Source: Bryopsis sp. KO-2023
Lineage: Eukaryota; Chlorophyta; Ulvophyceae; Bryopsidales; Bryopsidaceae
Reading direction: 5' to 3'
DNA: 64,000 nt
Assembly (NCBI GenBank): GCA_030272585.1
Contig: BSYQ01000008.1
Location: 1,922,001-1,986,000 of the forward strand
Part shown: positions 22,367 to 32,495 of the stretch, in pieces
Numbering within the stretch: the stretch's first letter is position 1
Layout of the letters: the number at the start of each line of letters is the position of its first letter
Notes under the pieces: model-generated
What the model was told of the DNA's origin: nothing
The model's database searches: none
What the model saw: only the letters and a program-made list of their open reading frames with translations
Translations under genes and position numbers: made by a program

Positions 22367-23358
22367 TTTCGCGAGGGGCAGTCTCGAGCGTAATGCCCTC
22401 GACGCCCACACTTGTAACACTTCACCTCTCCGTCTGCTTTTTCTTTCTTCCAGACTGGCTTATTTCTTTCTCTCTCTTTATCACCTCGCTGTCTCTGCTG
22501 TCTCTGCTGTCGCTTTCTTCCGACATAGTCCAATTCCATGTGATCTGATCTGCGATTTCCGCCGCCGCCGCTGCCGCCGCCGCCGCCGCGATCTCGATTC
22601 AAGATCGAATTCCCAGATTGAGCTCCTCCCCACCTTTCCGCCACTCGAATAGCTTCATCCAAGGTCTTGGGGTTTTGGAGGTCGGTCTCGATACCAACCC
22701 TCCCTCGCAAACCATCGACGAACCTGTGTATTTTTTCGCCCTCCGATGCGTCGGAAATATACAACATCAGCTGCCTAAAGCGATGCGTGTATTCCCGCAC
22801 AGACATTCCGCCTTGGCGTAAATTCGCCCATTCTGTCCGTGTGCGGCGCAAAAAATGTGGTTCCCCGAACTGGTTTTTCAGCTCCTCACAGAAGTCCTCA
22901 TACGTCGGCAAAGGTCGGCCTCCATCAGTCTCCGACTCCTCCACTCTTGTCCTCCACCATGTCGCGGCTGGACCTCTCAGTAGAGATCCTGCCAGGCGGA
23001 GTTTCGAGACTCCATCTTCGACGTGGGTGGCGTCAAAATGCACTCGGAGGCTGAACAACCAATCCTGGATAGGAGGGTCATTCTGCCTGCCTCCCCACAG
23101 ATCAGGTCGGGCTGGCTTACTTCTCAGGTCATTACCTCGACCACCACTTCCAGCCGCCGTTCCAGCCTGTGCTGCAGTTGCCGCCCCGATTGCTGTTCCC
23201 ACCTTGTCGGTTAGTTGCTCCAAAATGGAGCTTCCCACAGCCTCATTAACCGCCGTGCTCAGCATTCCCGGTACTTCTTCGACCACGCCTTGCACTCGGT
23301 TCAACCTTCCCATCACCTCCTCATACGCCGCCCTCAACTCAGCCACCTGTTGCTCCAT
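22363..23358 (-). CDS. gag: B2 gag with CCHC zinc knuckle
   Basis: 331 aa, same sequence as the B1 gag by eye, intact. It could supply particles or be packaged in trans even though pol of this copy is broken. Confidence 0.94.
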   Translation of the reverse strand: MEQQVAELRAAYEEVMGRLNRVQGVVEEVPGMLSTAVNEAVGSSILEQLTDKVGTAIGAATAAQAGTAAGSGGRGNDLRSKPARPDLWGGRQNDPPIQDWLFSLRVHFDATHVEDGVSKLRLAGSLLRGPAATWWRTRVEESETDGGRPLPTYEDFCEELKNQFGEPHFLRRTRTEWANLRQGGMSVREYTHRFRQLMLYISDASEGEKIHRFVDGLRGRVGIETDLQNPKTLDEAIRVAERWGGAQSGNSILNRDRGGGGGSGGGGNRRSDHMELDYVGRKRQQRQQRQRGDKERERNKPVWKKEKADGEVKCYKCGRRGHYARDCPSRK

Positions 23359-23430
23359 CTCAGCCTCAGAAATCCTCGGTTAGGGTATTCCGCGGATAGG
23401 TAAATTCGGATACCCTAACTTTCTCTTCCT

Positions 23431-23727
23431 TCATGGATGGAAGAACTCAGACAAGGCGAGGTCTGCTCTCTCCTCCTCGTCGAGGCTGTAGAACCTGGGG
23501 TTGGTCGGAAAGTCCGGTTCTCCTGCGGCTGGTGGTGGCTGATTCTCTTTGTCAGCCTGTTCTTCCAGCTCTTTTAAGAAGCAGAGTAGGTCGAGTTCCT
23601 CGTAGTTCAGTTGGACCTCGTTCCTCCTAGCCTCCCTCCGCACTACTGGTAATTCCAGTTCCTCGCCGGGATACTGCCACTCGATTCTGTAGTATAGCTC
23701 AAAAAGAAAATCAAGCCAAGGGTCCAT
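23431..23727 (-). CDS. B2 ORF-b: small acidic protein
   Basis: 98 aa, same as B1 ORF-b. Function not recognised. Confidence 0.6.
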   Translation of the reverse strand: MDPWLDFLFELYYRIEWQYPGEELELPVVRREARRNEVQLNYEELDLLCFLKELEEQADKENQPPPAAGEPDFPTNPRFYSLDEEERADLALSEFFHP

Positions 23728-23735
23728 AGGCAAAC

Positions 23736-24050
23736 TTACTGAGGTTCTGCCTGAGTTGGGGTTTCAGGGGTAAGCGGAAGATCAACTGTCGCCTCCGTCT
23801 CAGTTCTCGATTCGCTTGATCCTGTGCTTTCAGTATCACTATTATCTTCGCCTATGTGCAGAACTTCCAACGGGTTCTCTTCCAGCCAGAGGTGTACAAG
23901 CAGTAACCTAGGATCTCCTTCTTCGCCAAACCAGTATTCTTCTTCTCTGATTATAGGCATAGAAAACTTCGCTCCGAAACCAGTGAAACGGATTCTTTTT
24001 TTCCCGAGGCTGAATGCTTCCAGCCGCCACTTAACCCGTTCTTCACACAC
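23736..24050 (-). CDS. B2 ORF-a: small acidic protein starting inside the LTR
   Basis: 104 aa from the LTR ATG at 24050. It differs from B1 and B3 by an Asp to His change (VHLWLEE). The stop lies within GTAAGT as in B1. Confidence 0.55.
   Translation of the reverse strand: MCEERVKWRLEAFSLGKKRIRFTGFGAKFSMPIIREEEYWFGEEGDPRLLLVHLWLEENPLEVLHIGEDNSDTESTGSSESRTETEATVDLPLTPETPTQAEPQ
23970..23982 (-). promoter_or_regulatory. primer-binding site of B2
   Basis: TGGTTTCGGAGCG one base from the 5' LTR, as in B1 and B3. Confidence 0.8.
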
Positions 24051-24220
24051 GTTGGGAGACGACCAGAAGTTCTGTAAGAAAGGTCTGAGACACGAGAGTA
24101 TACAACTGAATCTTATTTCAACAAGCTTGTTCTTTACAACGATCCCCAGCCTTTTATACTCTCAGCCCAGAGCTTCTAGAAAACTCCCAGCCCATCTCCT
24201 AACCTTACAAATACTAGCTA
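23984..24220 (-). repeat. 5' LTR of B2, part 1 (cut by B3)
   Basis: 237 bp matching the LTR up to ACTAGCTA, where B3 entered. The rest resumes at 32166. Confidence 0.93.
24216..24220. repeat. target-site duplication of B3, left copy (AGCTA)
   Basis: Matches 32161-32165. It is part of the B2 LTR target sequence. Confidence 0.92.
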
Positions 24221-24782
24221 TGAAACGGCTGACTTAGTAGGCGAAGATCTAGGCGGAAAACAGAGGTTACAGTCTGAGAGTTCCAGGTAGTCGCGGACTG
24301 ACTGGAATGGGGTAGTTACGTGATGCTCAATGAGAGGCTGAAACGTAGTGAAAAGAGTTCGAACCAGGTTCAGTATATTCAGTGTCAGGTCTCAGATGGC
24401 TGAGAGTTTGGGAGTCAGACTGGAAGGAGCTTCAGTCTGGGTCCTTAGTCTAGAGGTTATCAAGGGTTATAAAGGGTTAGTCGGAGCTCTGGCTAGAAGG
24501 GCTGAGCTGAGAAATGATAGAGACGTTTTGAGGAGAGCTAGATGATAGCTAGTATTTGTAAGGTTAGGAGATGGGCTGGGAGTTTTCTAGAAGCTCTGGG
24601 CTGAGAGTATAAAAGGCTGGGGATCGTTGTAAAGAACAAGCTTGTTGAAATAAGATTCAGTTGTATACTCTCGTGTCTCAGACCTTTCTTACAGAACTTC
24701 TGGTCGTCTCCCAACGTGTGTGAAGAACGGGTTAAGTGGCGGCTGGAAGTATTCAGCCTCGGAAAAAAAAGAATCCGTTTCA
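24221..24782 (+). repeat. 5' LTR of B3
   Basis: 562 bp, TGAAACGG...CCGTTTCA. U3 holds a 65-codon open frame (24348-24545) also present in every other B LTR. TATA box at 24608-24615. Confidence 0.95.
24608..24615 (+). promoter_or_regulatory. LTR promoter TATA box (TATAAAAG)
   Basis: Canonical TATAAAAG in the B3 5' LTR. Transcription would begin near 24638, which puts the LTR ATG at 24716 inside the transcript. Confidence 0.75.
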
Positions 24783-25030
24783 CTGGTTTCGGAGCGAAGT
24801 TTTCTATGCCTATAATCAGAGAAGAAGAATACTGGTTTGGCGAAGAAGGAGATCCTAGGTTACTGCTTGTAGACCTCTGGCTGGAAGAGAACCCGTTGGA
24901 AGTTCTGCACATAGGCGAAGATAATAGTGATACTGAAAGCACAGGATCAAGCGAATCGAGAACTGAGACGGAGGCGACAGTTGATCTTCCGCTTACCCCT
25001 GAAACCCCAACTCAGGCAGAACCTCAGTAA
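24716..25030 (+). CDS. B3 ORF-a: small acidic protein starting inside the LTR
   Basis: 104 aa from the LTR ATG, or 74 aa from 24806. Same protein as in B1 apart from one residue in the LTR part. It ends CAGTAAGT, so the stop codon coincides with a consensus splice donor. That would let a spliced transcript skip ORF-a's end, ORF-b or gag; no acceptor was proven. Confidence 0.55.
   Translation: MCEERVKWRLEVFSLGKKRIRFTGFGAKFSMPIIREEEYWFGEEGDPRLLLVDLWLEENPLEVLHIGEDNSDTESTGSSESRTETEATVDLPLTPETPTQAEPQ
24784..24796 (+). promoter_or_regulatory. primer-binding site of B3
   Basis: TGGTTTCGGAGCG, one base after the LTR. Confidence 0.8.
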
Positions 25031-25038
25031 GTTTGCCT

Positions 25039-25335
25039 ATGGACCCTTGGCTTGATTTTCTTTTTGAGCTATACTACAGAATCGAGTGGCAGTATCCCGG
25101 CGAGGAACTGGAATTACCAGTAGTGCGGAGGGAGGCTAGGAGGAACGAGGTCCAACTGAACTACGAGGAACTCGACCTACTCTGCTTCTTAAAAGAGCTG
25201 GAAGAACAGGCTGACAAAGAGAATCAGCCACCACCAGCCGCAGGAGAACCGGACTTTCCGACCAACCCCAGGTTCTACAGCCTCGACGAGGAGGAGAGAG
25301 CAGACCTCGCCTTGTCTGAGTTCTTCCATCCATGA
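25039..25335 (+). CDS. B3 ORF-b: small acidic protein
   Basis: 98 aa from the ATG at 25039, eight bases after the ORF-a stop. Same as in B1. Confidence 0.6.
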   Translation: MDPWLDFLFELYYRIEWQYPGEELELPVVRREARRNEVQLNYEELDLLCFLKELEEQADKENQPPPAAGEPDFPTNPRFYSLDEEERADLALSEFFHP

Positions 25336-25346
25336 AGGAAGAGAAA

Positions 25347-25387
25347 GTTAGGGTATCCGAATTTACCTATCCGCGGAATACCCTAAC
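25347..25387 (+). promoter_or_regulatory. stem-loop upstream of gag in B3
   Basis: GTTAGGGTAT at 25347-25356 pairs with ATACCCTAAC at 25378-25387. It ends 20 nt before the gag ATG. Confidence 0.55.
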
Positions 25388-25407
25388 CGAGGATTTCTGA
25401 GGCTGAG

Positions 25408-26403
25408 ATGGAGCAACAGGTGGCTGAGTTGAGGGCGGCGTATGAGGAGGTGATGGGAAGGTTGAACCGAGTGCAAGGCGTGGTCGAAGAAGTACCGGGA
25501 ATGCTGAGCACGGCGGTTAATGAGGCTGTGGGAAGCTCCATTTTGGAGCAACTAACCGACAAGGTGGGAACAGCAATCGGGGCGGCAACTGCAGCACAGG
25601 CTGGAACGGCGGCTGGAAGTGGTGGTCGAGGTAATGACCTGAGAAGTAAGCCAGCCCGACCTGATCTGTGGGGAGGCAGGCAGAATGACCCTCCTATCCA
25701 GGATTGGTTGTTCAGCCTCCGAGTGCATTTTGACGCCACCCACGTCGAAGATGGAGTCTCGAAACTCCGCCTGGCAGGATCTCTACTGAGAGGTCCAGCC
25801 GCGACATGGTGGAGGACAAGAGTGGAGGAGTCGGAGACTGATGGAGGCCGACCTTTGCCGACGTATGAGGACTTCTGTGAGGAGCTGAAAAACCAGTTCG
25901 GGGAACCACATTTTTTGCGCCGCACACGGACAGAATGGGCGAATTTACGCCAAGGCGGAATGTCTGTGCGGGAATACACGCATCGCTTTAGGCAGCTGAT
26001 GTTGTATATTTCCGACGCATCGGAGGGCGAAAAAATACACAGGTTCGTCGATGGTTTGCGAGGGAGGGTTGGTATCGAGACCGACCTCCAAAACCCCAAG
26101 ACCTTGGATGAAGCTATTCGAGTGGCGGAAAGGTGGGGAGGAGCTCAATCTGGGAATTCGATCTTGAATCGAGATCGCGGCGGCGGCGGCGGCAGCGGCG
26201 GCGGCGGAAATCGCAGATCAGATCACATGGAATTGGACTATGTCGGAAGAAAGCGACAGCAGAGACAGCAGAGACAGCGAGGTGATAAAGAGAGAGAAAG
26301 AAATAAGCCAGTCTGGAAGAAAGAAAAAGCAGACGGAGAGGTGAAGTGTTACAAGTGTGGGCGTCGAGGGCATTACGCTCGAGACTGCCCCTCGCGAAAA
26401 TGA
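25408..26403 (+). CDS. gag: B3 gag with CCHC zinc knuckle
   Basis: 331 aa, intact and the same as the B1 gag by eye. The stop overlaps the pol ATG at 26400-26403 (ATGA). Confidence 0.94.
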   Translation: MEQQVAELRAAYEEVMGRLNRVQGVVEEVPGMLSTAVNEAVGSSILEQLTDKVGTAIGAATAAQAGTAAGSGGRGNDLRSKPARPDLWGGRQNDPPIQDWLFSLRVHFDATHVEDGVSKLRLAGSLLRGPAATWWRTRVEESETDGGRPLPTYEDFCEELKNQFGEPHFLRRTRTEWANLRQGGMSVREYTHRFRQLMLYISDASEGEKIHRFVDGLRGRVGIETDLQNPKTLDEAIRVAERWGGAQSGNSILNRDRGGGGGSGGGGNRRSDHMELDYVGRKRQQRQQRQRGDKERERNKPVWKKEKADGEVKCYKCGRRGHYARDCPSRK

Positions 26404-29400
26404 GTATGTTAGGTAAACTCGCAGGGTGTGAAGTTAAGGGGAAGCCTGCGAGTTTGAGGAATTCTAGGAGTTCGAGGAATTCTAGGAGTTCGAGGGATTT
26501 TTCGTGGGAAGAAACGTCCAAGGAACCGACTAGACCTGATAACCAAGATAACCTAGAAGTCCATTCATTTGATGGGACAGATTTAGACATGACTAAGTTC
26601 GGATTTCTAGCAGTGGCTGAAACTGATAACCGAACTAGACAACTGATTACTGTGAAAGGGGAAATCTCAGGTTTTGCAGCTGAGATATTAATAGACTGTG
26701 GAGCAACTGATTGCTTTTTGGCTCGAAAATTTTGCGAGAAAAATAAACTGGAATTAGAAGAACAAGAAGAAAAAGTTAGCCTGGCTGGGGGAAGTACCTT
26801 AAAATCTAAAGGAAAGATCAGGGCTACTCTCAGATTTGGAGATTTTGCTAGTAGGGAGATTTTTCATGAAATGTCTCTTGCTAAGTATGATGCTATATTG
26901 GGAAAGACTTGGCTGGCTAAGCATAATCCCCGGGTTGATTTTCGAACGAATGAGGTAGTGGTTTCAGACGGGCTGAAAGAACATTTGATTCCTCCGGCAA
27001 ACCCCGGAAAGGAGGAAGAGGAACAGTATGTGCTGATGGTGTTTGAAACATGTTTGAACAGAACTGACTCTGAACAAAATGTTTCCAGACAAGCTGAACT
27101 TGCAGCAAAAATCAGACAGAAATTTCCTAATACTTTTGTGGAAGAATTACCCAGCGAGATACCCCCTTCCAGAGGTATCGAGCACACGATCCAGCTGGAA
27201 CCAGGCACGGTTCCACAAAGTAAAGCACCTTATCGATTAGGCATCAAGGAAATGGCAGAACTGAAAACTCAGATTGCAGACATGTCGGAAAAAGGGTTTA
27301 TTCGACCGAGTAGATCACCTTGGGGAGCACCGGTAATTTTTGTACCGAAGAAGAATGGGAAACTACGTATGTGCGTAGATTATCGGGCATTGAATAAGGT
27401 GACGGTGAAAAATGCTTATCCGATTCCGAGAATAGATGAACTGATAGATCAGCTTCATGGCGCAAAGTACTTCTCGAAAATAGATTTGTGTTCGGGATAT
27501 TATCAAGTCAGGATGGCAAAAAAAGGATTGGGCGAAAACTGCTTTTCGAACTAGATATGGATCTTACGAATACACAGTTATGCCAATGGGTTTGACAAAT
27601 GCACCAGCAACTTTTATGAATGTGATGAACGATGTTTTTCGACCACATCTGGATAAGTTTGTTATAGTTTATCTCGATGATATCTTAGTTTATAGTCGGA
27701 ACTGGGAAGAGCATAAGGAACATCTTAGACAAGTGTTTCAGCTACTCGAAAAACATAAACTTTACGTTTCACCGGACAAATGTGATTTGGGAATGACAGA
27801 AGTCGAATTTTTGGGACACATCGTCGGAAGAGAGGGACTCTCCGTGGTACCTAAGAAAGTTTTAGCCATTCAGGAGTGGGCACAACCTCAGACAGTGCGG
27901 GATATTAGGTCGTTTTTGGGTTTAGCGAATTATTATCGGAAATTTATTAAGGGATACTCTGGGATTGCAACGCCGTTACATGAACTAACAAGGAAGGAAG
28001 TTAAATGGCAGTGGACTGAAAGTCAGGAGAAAGCGTTTCAGACGCTAAAGAAGAGCATGCAGGAGGCACCTGTGTTAATAATTCCAGATCCGGAGTTGAG
28101 TTTTGAAGTAACTACAGACGCATCGGATTTTGCTATTGGAGGAGTTTTGACGCAAGATCAAGGTCAGGGGCAACAACCAGCCGCGTTTGAAAGTCGGAAA
28201 TTGAATTCAGCTGAAAGGAATTATCCGACGCACGAAAAAGAACTGTATGCGATAGTCTATTGTTTGAAAACTTGGCGACATTATTTGGGGGCGAGGAAAT
28301 TTGTGGTTCACACGGACCACGCTCCGCTGAAATATATTCAGACGCAGCCTAAATTATCCAGTAGACAGGCTAGGTGGATGGAAACTTTACAGGAATTTGA
28401 TTTTGAGATTAAATACAAACCTGGGAAAGAAAATACAGTTGCAGATGCATTAAGTCGAAGGTCGGAAATGGAATTAAACGCTGTGGCAAAAGTCCGAGCA
28501 GGCGTAGTTTTTCAGGAACAGGTTAGACTTGCATATCAAGAGGATGAACATTGCAAAGAAGTCATTGCTAATTGGGAAGCTGGTGAAAAAGATCCGCGTT
28601 ATAGGTGGGATGGCACAAAATTGTGGTATAGTCTGAAAGACAAATGGTTTTGGTATATTCCAAAGGACAAAGAAATTAGACAAACAGTGTTGGCTGAATG
28701 TCACGATCAGGCTGGACATTTTGGGCGACACAAGACTGTCGCAAATGTTCGAAAGAGATATTATTGGCCTAAATGCACTGAGGATGTCGAACGATATGTT
28801 AGGACTTGTGTTGGTTGTCAGAAAAACAAGTCTAGCACTCAAAAACCATTGGGGTTATATCAGCCAATTCCAGTTCCAGACGAACGCTGGAAAGAAGTTT
28901 GTTTAGATTTTGTGGGACCTTTACCTATGACACAAAAGGGTCATGATTATTTAGTGGTTATGGTCGACCGTTTTAGTCGAATGATCCACTTGGTAGCCAC
29001 CACTACTGCAGTTACAGCTAGTGGGGTAGCTGAAATTTTCTTTGATACAATTTTCAGACATCATGGGTTGCCAGAGGCTATTATTTCCGATCGAGATACT
29101 CGTTTTACAGGCCAGTTTTGGCGAAAACTGTGGGAATTAGCGGGGACTCGTTTAGCTATGTCCTCTGGATATCATCCTGAAACTGATGGAATGACTGAAA
29201 GGGCAAATCGAGTAGTCGGAGACATGTTGCGAATTTATATTTCGACCATAGGAGGTGATTGGGACACTAAATTAGTGGCGGCTGAGTTTGCTTATAACTC
29301 ATCCGTTCACTCGTCTACAGGTTTTACACCTTTTTATTTGGTTTATGGGCAACATCCCAGATCTCCTCAGGATTTGTTAGACTCAGGTCCAGTTTCAGAT

Positions 29401-29964
29401 GAATGGTGGACAGTTTGGGCTAAAAGTTTACAGCTGGCTCGGAAGGCGATCTTGAAAAGCCAACAGCGACAGAGGGCTGTCGCAAACCGAGGGCGGAGGG
29501 ATGCAAGTTTTGCATTAAATCAGTATGTCTTTTTATCGACAGCTGATTTACCTTTACCGCCAATGATGGGCCGGAAGTTGGTATCTAAGTTTTGTGGACC
29601 TTTTAGAATTATTGATATTGTGACATCAGTAACTTACAGGTTGGAACTTCCTAATCACTGGAAAATACATGATGTTTTTCATGTTTCCAAGCTGAAAGCA
29701 TTTGAAGATGGATCAGAAGAGTTTCCAGCCAGGGCTATTTCTCCACCTCCAGATCCAGTGGTGTTGGAAGGAGTCGAGGAATATATCGTTGAAAAGATCA
29801 AGACACATCGAACCAAACGGCGGAAAAAGAAGAATGTGACAGAGTACTTGGTTTCCTGGGAAGGATACGGATCGGAAGAGGACCAGTGGCTCCCGTCACA
29901 TCACTTGGGTAATGCGCAGCAAGTGCTGCAGGAGTATTTACGTCAAAAATCTTCCATGGACTAG
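26400..29964 (+). pseudogene. B3 pol, frameshifted in the reverse transcriptase
   Basis: A run of 7 A at 27518-27524 replaces the 6 A of B1 and shifts the frame just after the motif YYQVRMAKK. The 5' piece is 26400-27554 and the 3' piece 27580-29964. The rest, including integrase and chromodomain, is preserved. The same extra base in B2 points to a shared defective ancestor. Confidence 0.93.
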
Positions 29965-30058
29965 CTCCTGTTTTCCTGAGTTCGGGTTGAGTGTGTGCGA
30001 GTGCGAGTGTGTGCGAGAGACAGTTTGGAGTTCGAAAAAGAAAAAGAAAGCAGACAAC

Positions 30059-31078
30059 ATGGTTGAGTTTGGTGGAGGAGTCAAAGCACTGTTGGAGGAG
30101 ATTAAAAAGAATGCTGGAGCGATCGAGGGAGTGTCGGAAAGGATCAACAAAATGCTGGAGGAGTACCTGAAGGAAGGGGCCAGATTGGAAAGAATCCAAG
30201 AAAGAGATGAGCAGGAGGCCCTGGAAAAAATGGCAAAGCTGGAGGAGGAAAAAGAACAACTCAAGCAAAAGATTGCCGAGTTGGAAGAAGAGGGGGGATT
30301 TCAGGCGGAAAGAGATAGCTGGGAGGCTGAACGCACCCGGTTGCTCGACGACAGGGCGAAATATTTGGCGGAAAATGAGGACCTCAGCGTAAAATTGGCG
30401 ATGGCGGAAACTTCAGCGGATGCGGCGAAAAGAGAGGCGGAAAAGCTGCTGATGGAGGGGGCAGATGAGGAAATGCGCCACAAGCTCGACGGGGTCGAAG
30501 ACAAGCTGCGGGAGGAGCAAATGCGGAACCAGCAGCTCAAGGGCCAGGTAGATTTGTTGAAGAGTATGGTGGAGGCCATGTCGGGAAAACCAAGCGGAGA
30601 AGTGAAGCACGAAGAGGGGGAAAAACACACTTGCGTGTTTTGTCGCACCCCGAGCAGCAACTGTCAGCCGACCGGAGAAGACTGCCAACGGCACTGGGTG
30701 TGCTCGAATATCGGGTGTCGGGATCGGGTGTGGCTGAGTATCAGTCTGGAAGTCGATGAGGAGAAACGAGACTGGCGGAGAATGTGGGTACCAGCTGAAA
30801 CAGGGCCACCAATGGTGATACACTCGGAAACCTGTAAACTCTGCGCCTTAGGCTTCAAGCTGGGTTCGGATTATACTCGGGGAGTGTATCTGAAGGCCAA
30901 GCGGACCGTGGGTCCCCTGAGAAAATTCGAGGCAGCCGAAGACGAGGCAGAACCAACGGATTACGATGGGGATTGGGTCGTCAATGAGCCAGGCGGAGAC
31001 AGTGGACCCGAAGGAAAGAAAAGGAAACCTCCTGGAAGTTCAGGGGGATCCAGAAATGTGAAACTCAGAAAAGCCTGA
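30059..31078 (+). CDS. B3 ORF3: coiled-coil, Cys/His-rich protein
   Basis: 339 aa, intact, matching B1 ORF3. See the B1 copy for domains. Confidence 0.8.
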   Translation: MVEFGGGVKALLEEIKKNAGAIEGVSERINKMLEEYLKEGARLERIQERDEQEALEKMAKLEEEKEQLKQKIAELEEEGGFQAERDSWEAERTRLLDDRAKYLAENEDLSVKLAMAETSADAAKREAEKLLMEGADEEMRHKLDGVEDKLREEQMRNQQLKGQVDLLKSMVEAMSGKPSGEVKHEEGEKHTCVFCRTPSSNCQPTGEDCQRHWVCSNIGCRDRVWLSISLEVDEEKRDWRRMWVPAETGPPMVIHSETCKLCALGFKLGSDYTRGVYLKAKRTVGPLRKFEAAEDEAEPTDYDGDWVVNEPGGDSGPEGKKRKPPGSSGGSRNVKLRKA

Positions 31079-31585
31079 GTTGAGTTGAATATATAAAAAA
31101 AAAAATATATAGGATCAAGAGTGAAATATGATTTTCTATTGGTATTTGGGTGTTTGAATTTTATTTTATTTTGTTTGTGGAAGAAAAGGAAAAGAACAGT
31201 GAATGGATCAAGTGAGGGTAAAAGGGAATTTCTGGAAAACAATTAACATGCTGGGTGTGTAGAAACACTTGTGAAAATTACAGTTTGACTGAAGCTGAAA
31301 CTGTGTGATTTCCAGTATGGGCTGTGAAGTCTATTGAACAGGGTTGGGTTTATGTGTGAACGGGCTGGGATGGGATGTCACAGCGGCAGTAGTAACCATA
31401 AGCAGAAACCAACATTCAGCTCAAGTCGCAATCGGGAAGTTGTTACGGAAAACGTCGGAGAATATTGCTTACAGCTATATCAGAGGTATTCTCAGAATAA
31501 GCGAGTTAGTTAACTTGGCAGTTCTGGTGAGACGTGCAATACGATCTTAGTGTACAGAACATCGCTGGGTCAGCGATCTCTCTCT

Positions 31586-31598
31586 AAGGGGGGAGGAG
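31586..31598 (+). promoter_or_regulatory. polypurine tract of B3
   Basis: AAGGGGGGAGGAG immediately before the 3' LTR. Confidence 0.85.
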
Positions 31599-32160
31599 TG
31601 AAACGGCTGACTTAGTAGGCGAAGATCTAGGCGGAAAACAGAGGTTACAGTCTGAGAGTTCCAGGTAGTCGCGGACTGACTGGAATGGGGTAGTTACGTG
31701 ATGCTCAATGAGAGGCTGAAACGTAGTGAAAAGAGTTCGAACCAGGTTCAGTATATTCAGTGTCAGGTCTCAGATGGCTGAGAGTTTGGGAGTCAGACTG
31801 GAAGGAGCTTCAGTCTGGGTCCTTAGTCTAGAGGTTATCAAGGGTTATAAAGGGTTAGTCGGAGCTCTGGCTAGAAGGGCTGAGCTGAGAAATGATAGAG
31901 ACGTTTTGAGGAGAGCTAGATGATAGCTAGTATTTGTAAGGTTAGGAGATGGGCTGGGAGTTTTCTAGAAGCTCTGGGCTGAGAGTATAAAAGGCTGGGG
32001 ATCGTTGTAAAGAACAAGCTTGTTGAAATAAGATTCAGTTGTATACTCTCGTGTCTCAGACCTTTCTTACAGAACTTCTGGTCGTCTCCCAACGTGTGTG
32101 AAGAACGGGTTAAGTGGCGGCTGGAAGTATTCAGCCTCGGAAAAAAAAGAATCCGTTTCA
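31599..32160 (+). repeat. 3' LTR of B3
   Basis: 562 bp, same as 24221-24782 by eye. Confidence 0.95.
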
Positions 32161-32165
32161 AGCTA
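32161..32165. repeat. target-site duplication of B3, right copy (AGCTA)
   Basis: Matches 24216-24220. Confidence 0.92.
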
Positions 32166-32490
32166 TCATCTAGCTCTCCTCAAAACGTCTCTATCATTTC
32201 TCAGCTCAGCCCTTCTAGCCAGAGCTCCGACTAACCCTTTATAACCCTTGATAACCTCTAGACTAAGGACCCAGACTGAAGCTCCTTCCAGTCTGACTCC
32301 CAAACTCTCAGCCATCTGAGACCTGACACTGAATATACTGAACCTGGTTCGAACTCTTTTCACTACGTTTCAGCCTCTCATTGAGCATCACGTAACTACC
32401 CCATTCCAGTCAGTCCGCGACTACCTGGAACTCTCAGACTGTAACCTCTGTTTTCCGCCTAGATCTTCGCCTACTAAGTCAGCCGTTTCA
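32166..32490 (-). repeat. 5' LTR of B2, part 2
   Basis: 325 bp completing the LTR begun at 23984-24220; ends CCGTTTCA. Confidence 0.93.
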
Positions 32491-32495
32491 CACTG
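32491..32495. repeat. target-site duplication of B2, right copy (CACTG)
   Basis: Matches 16600-16604. Confidence 0.92.

Larger units (their letters stand above)
24221..32160 (+). mobile_element. retrotransposon B3, inserted in the 5' LTR of B2
   Basis: 7,940 bp on the plus strand, opposite to B1 and B2. LTRs at 24221-24782 and 31599-32160 look identical to each other and differ from the B1/B2 LTRs at a few positions (for example GAAGTATT against GAAGCATT), so B3 is a slightly different subfamily member. AGCTA duplications flank it. gag, ORF-a, ORF-b and ORF3 are open; pol is frameshifted. It is the latest insertion in this chain. Confidence 0.95.
16605..32490 (-). mobile_element. retrotransposon B2, interrupted by B3
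   Basis: Own length 7,941 bp on the minus strand. The 3' LTR is 16605-17166. The 5' LTR is split into 23984-24220 and 32166-32490 by B3; the two parts sum to 562 bp. CACTG duplications flank it in element A. Same five-ORF layout as B1, but pol and ORF3 each carry a one-base insertion in a T/A run, so this copy is not autonomous. Confidence 0.95.
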
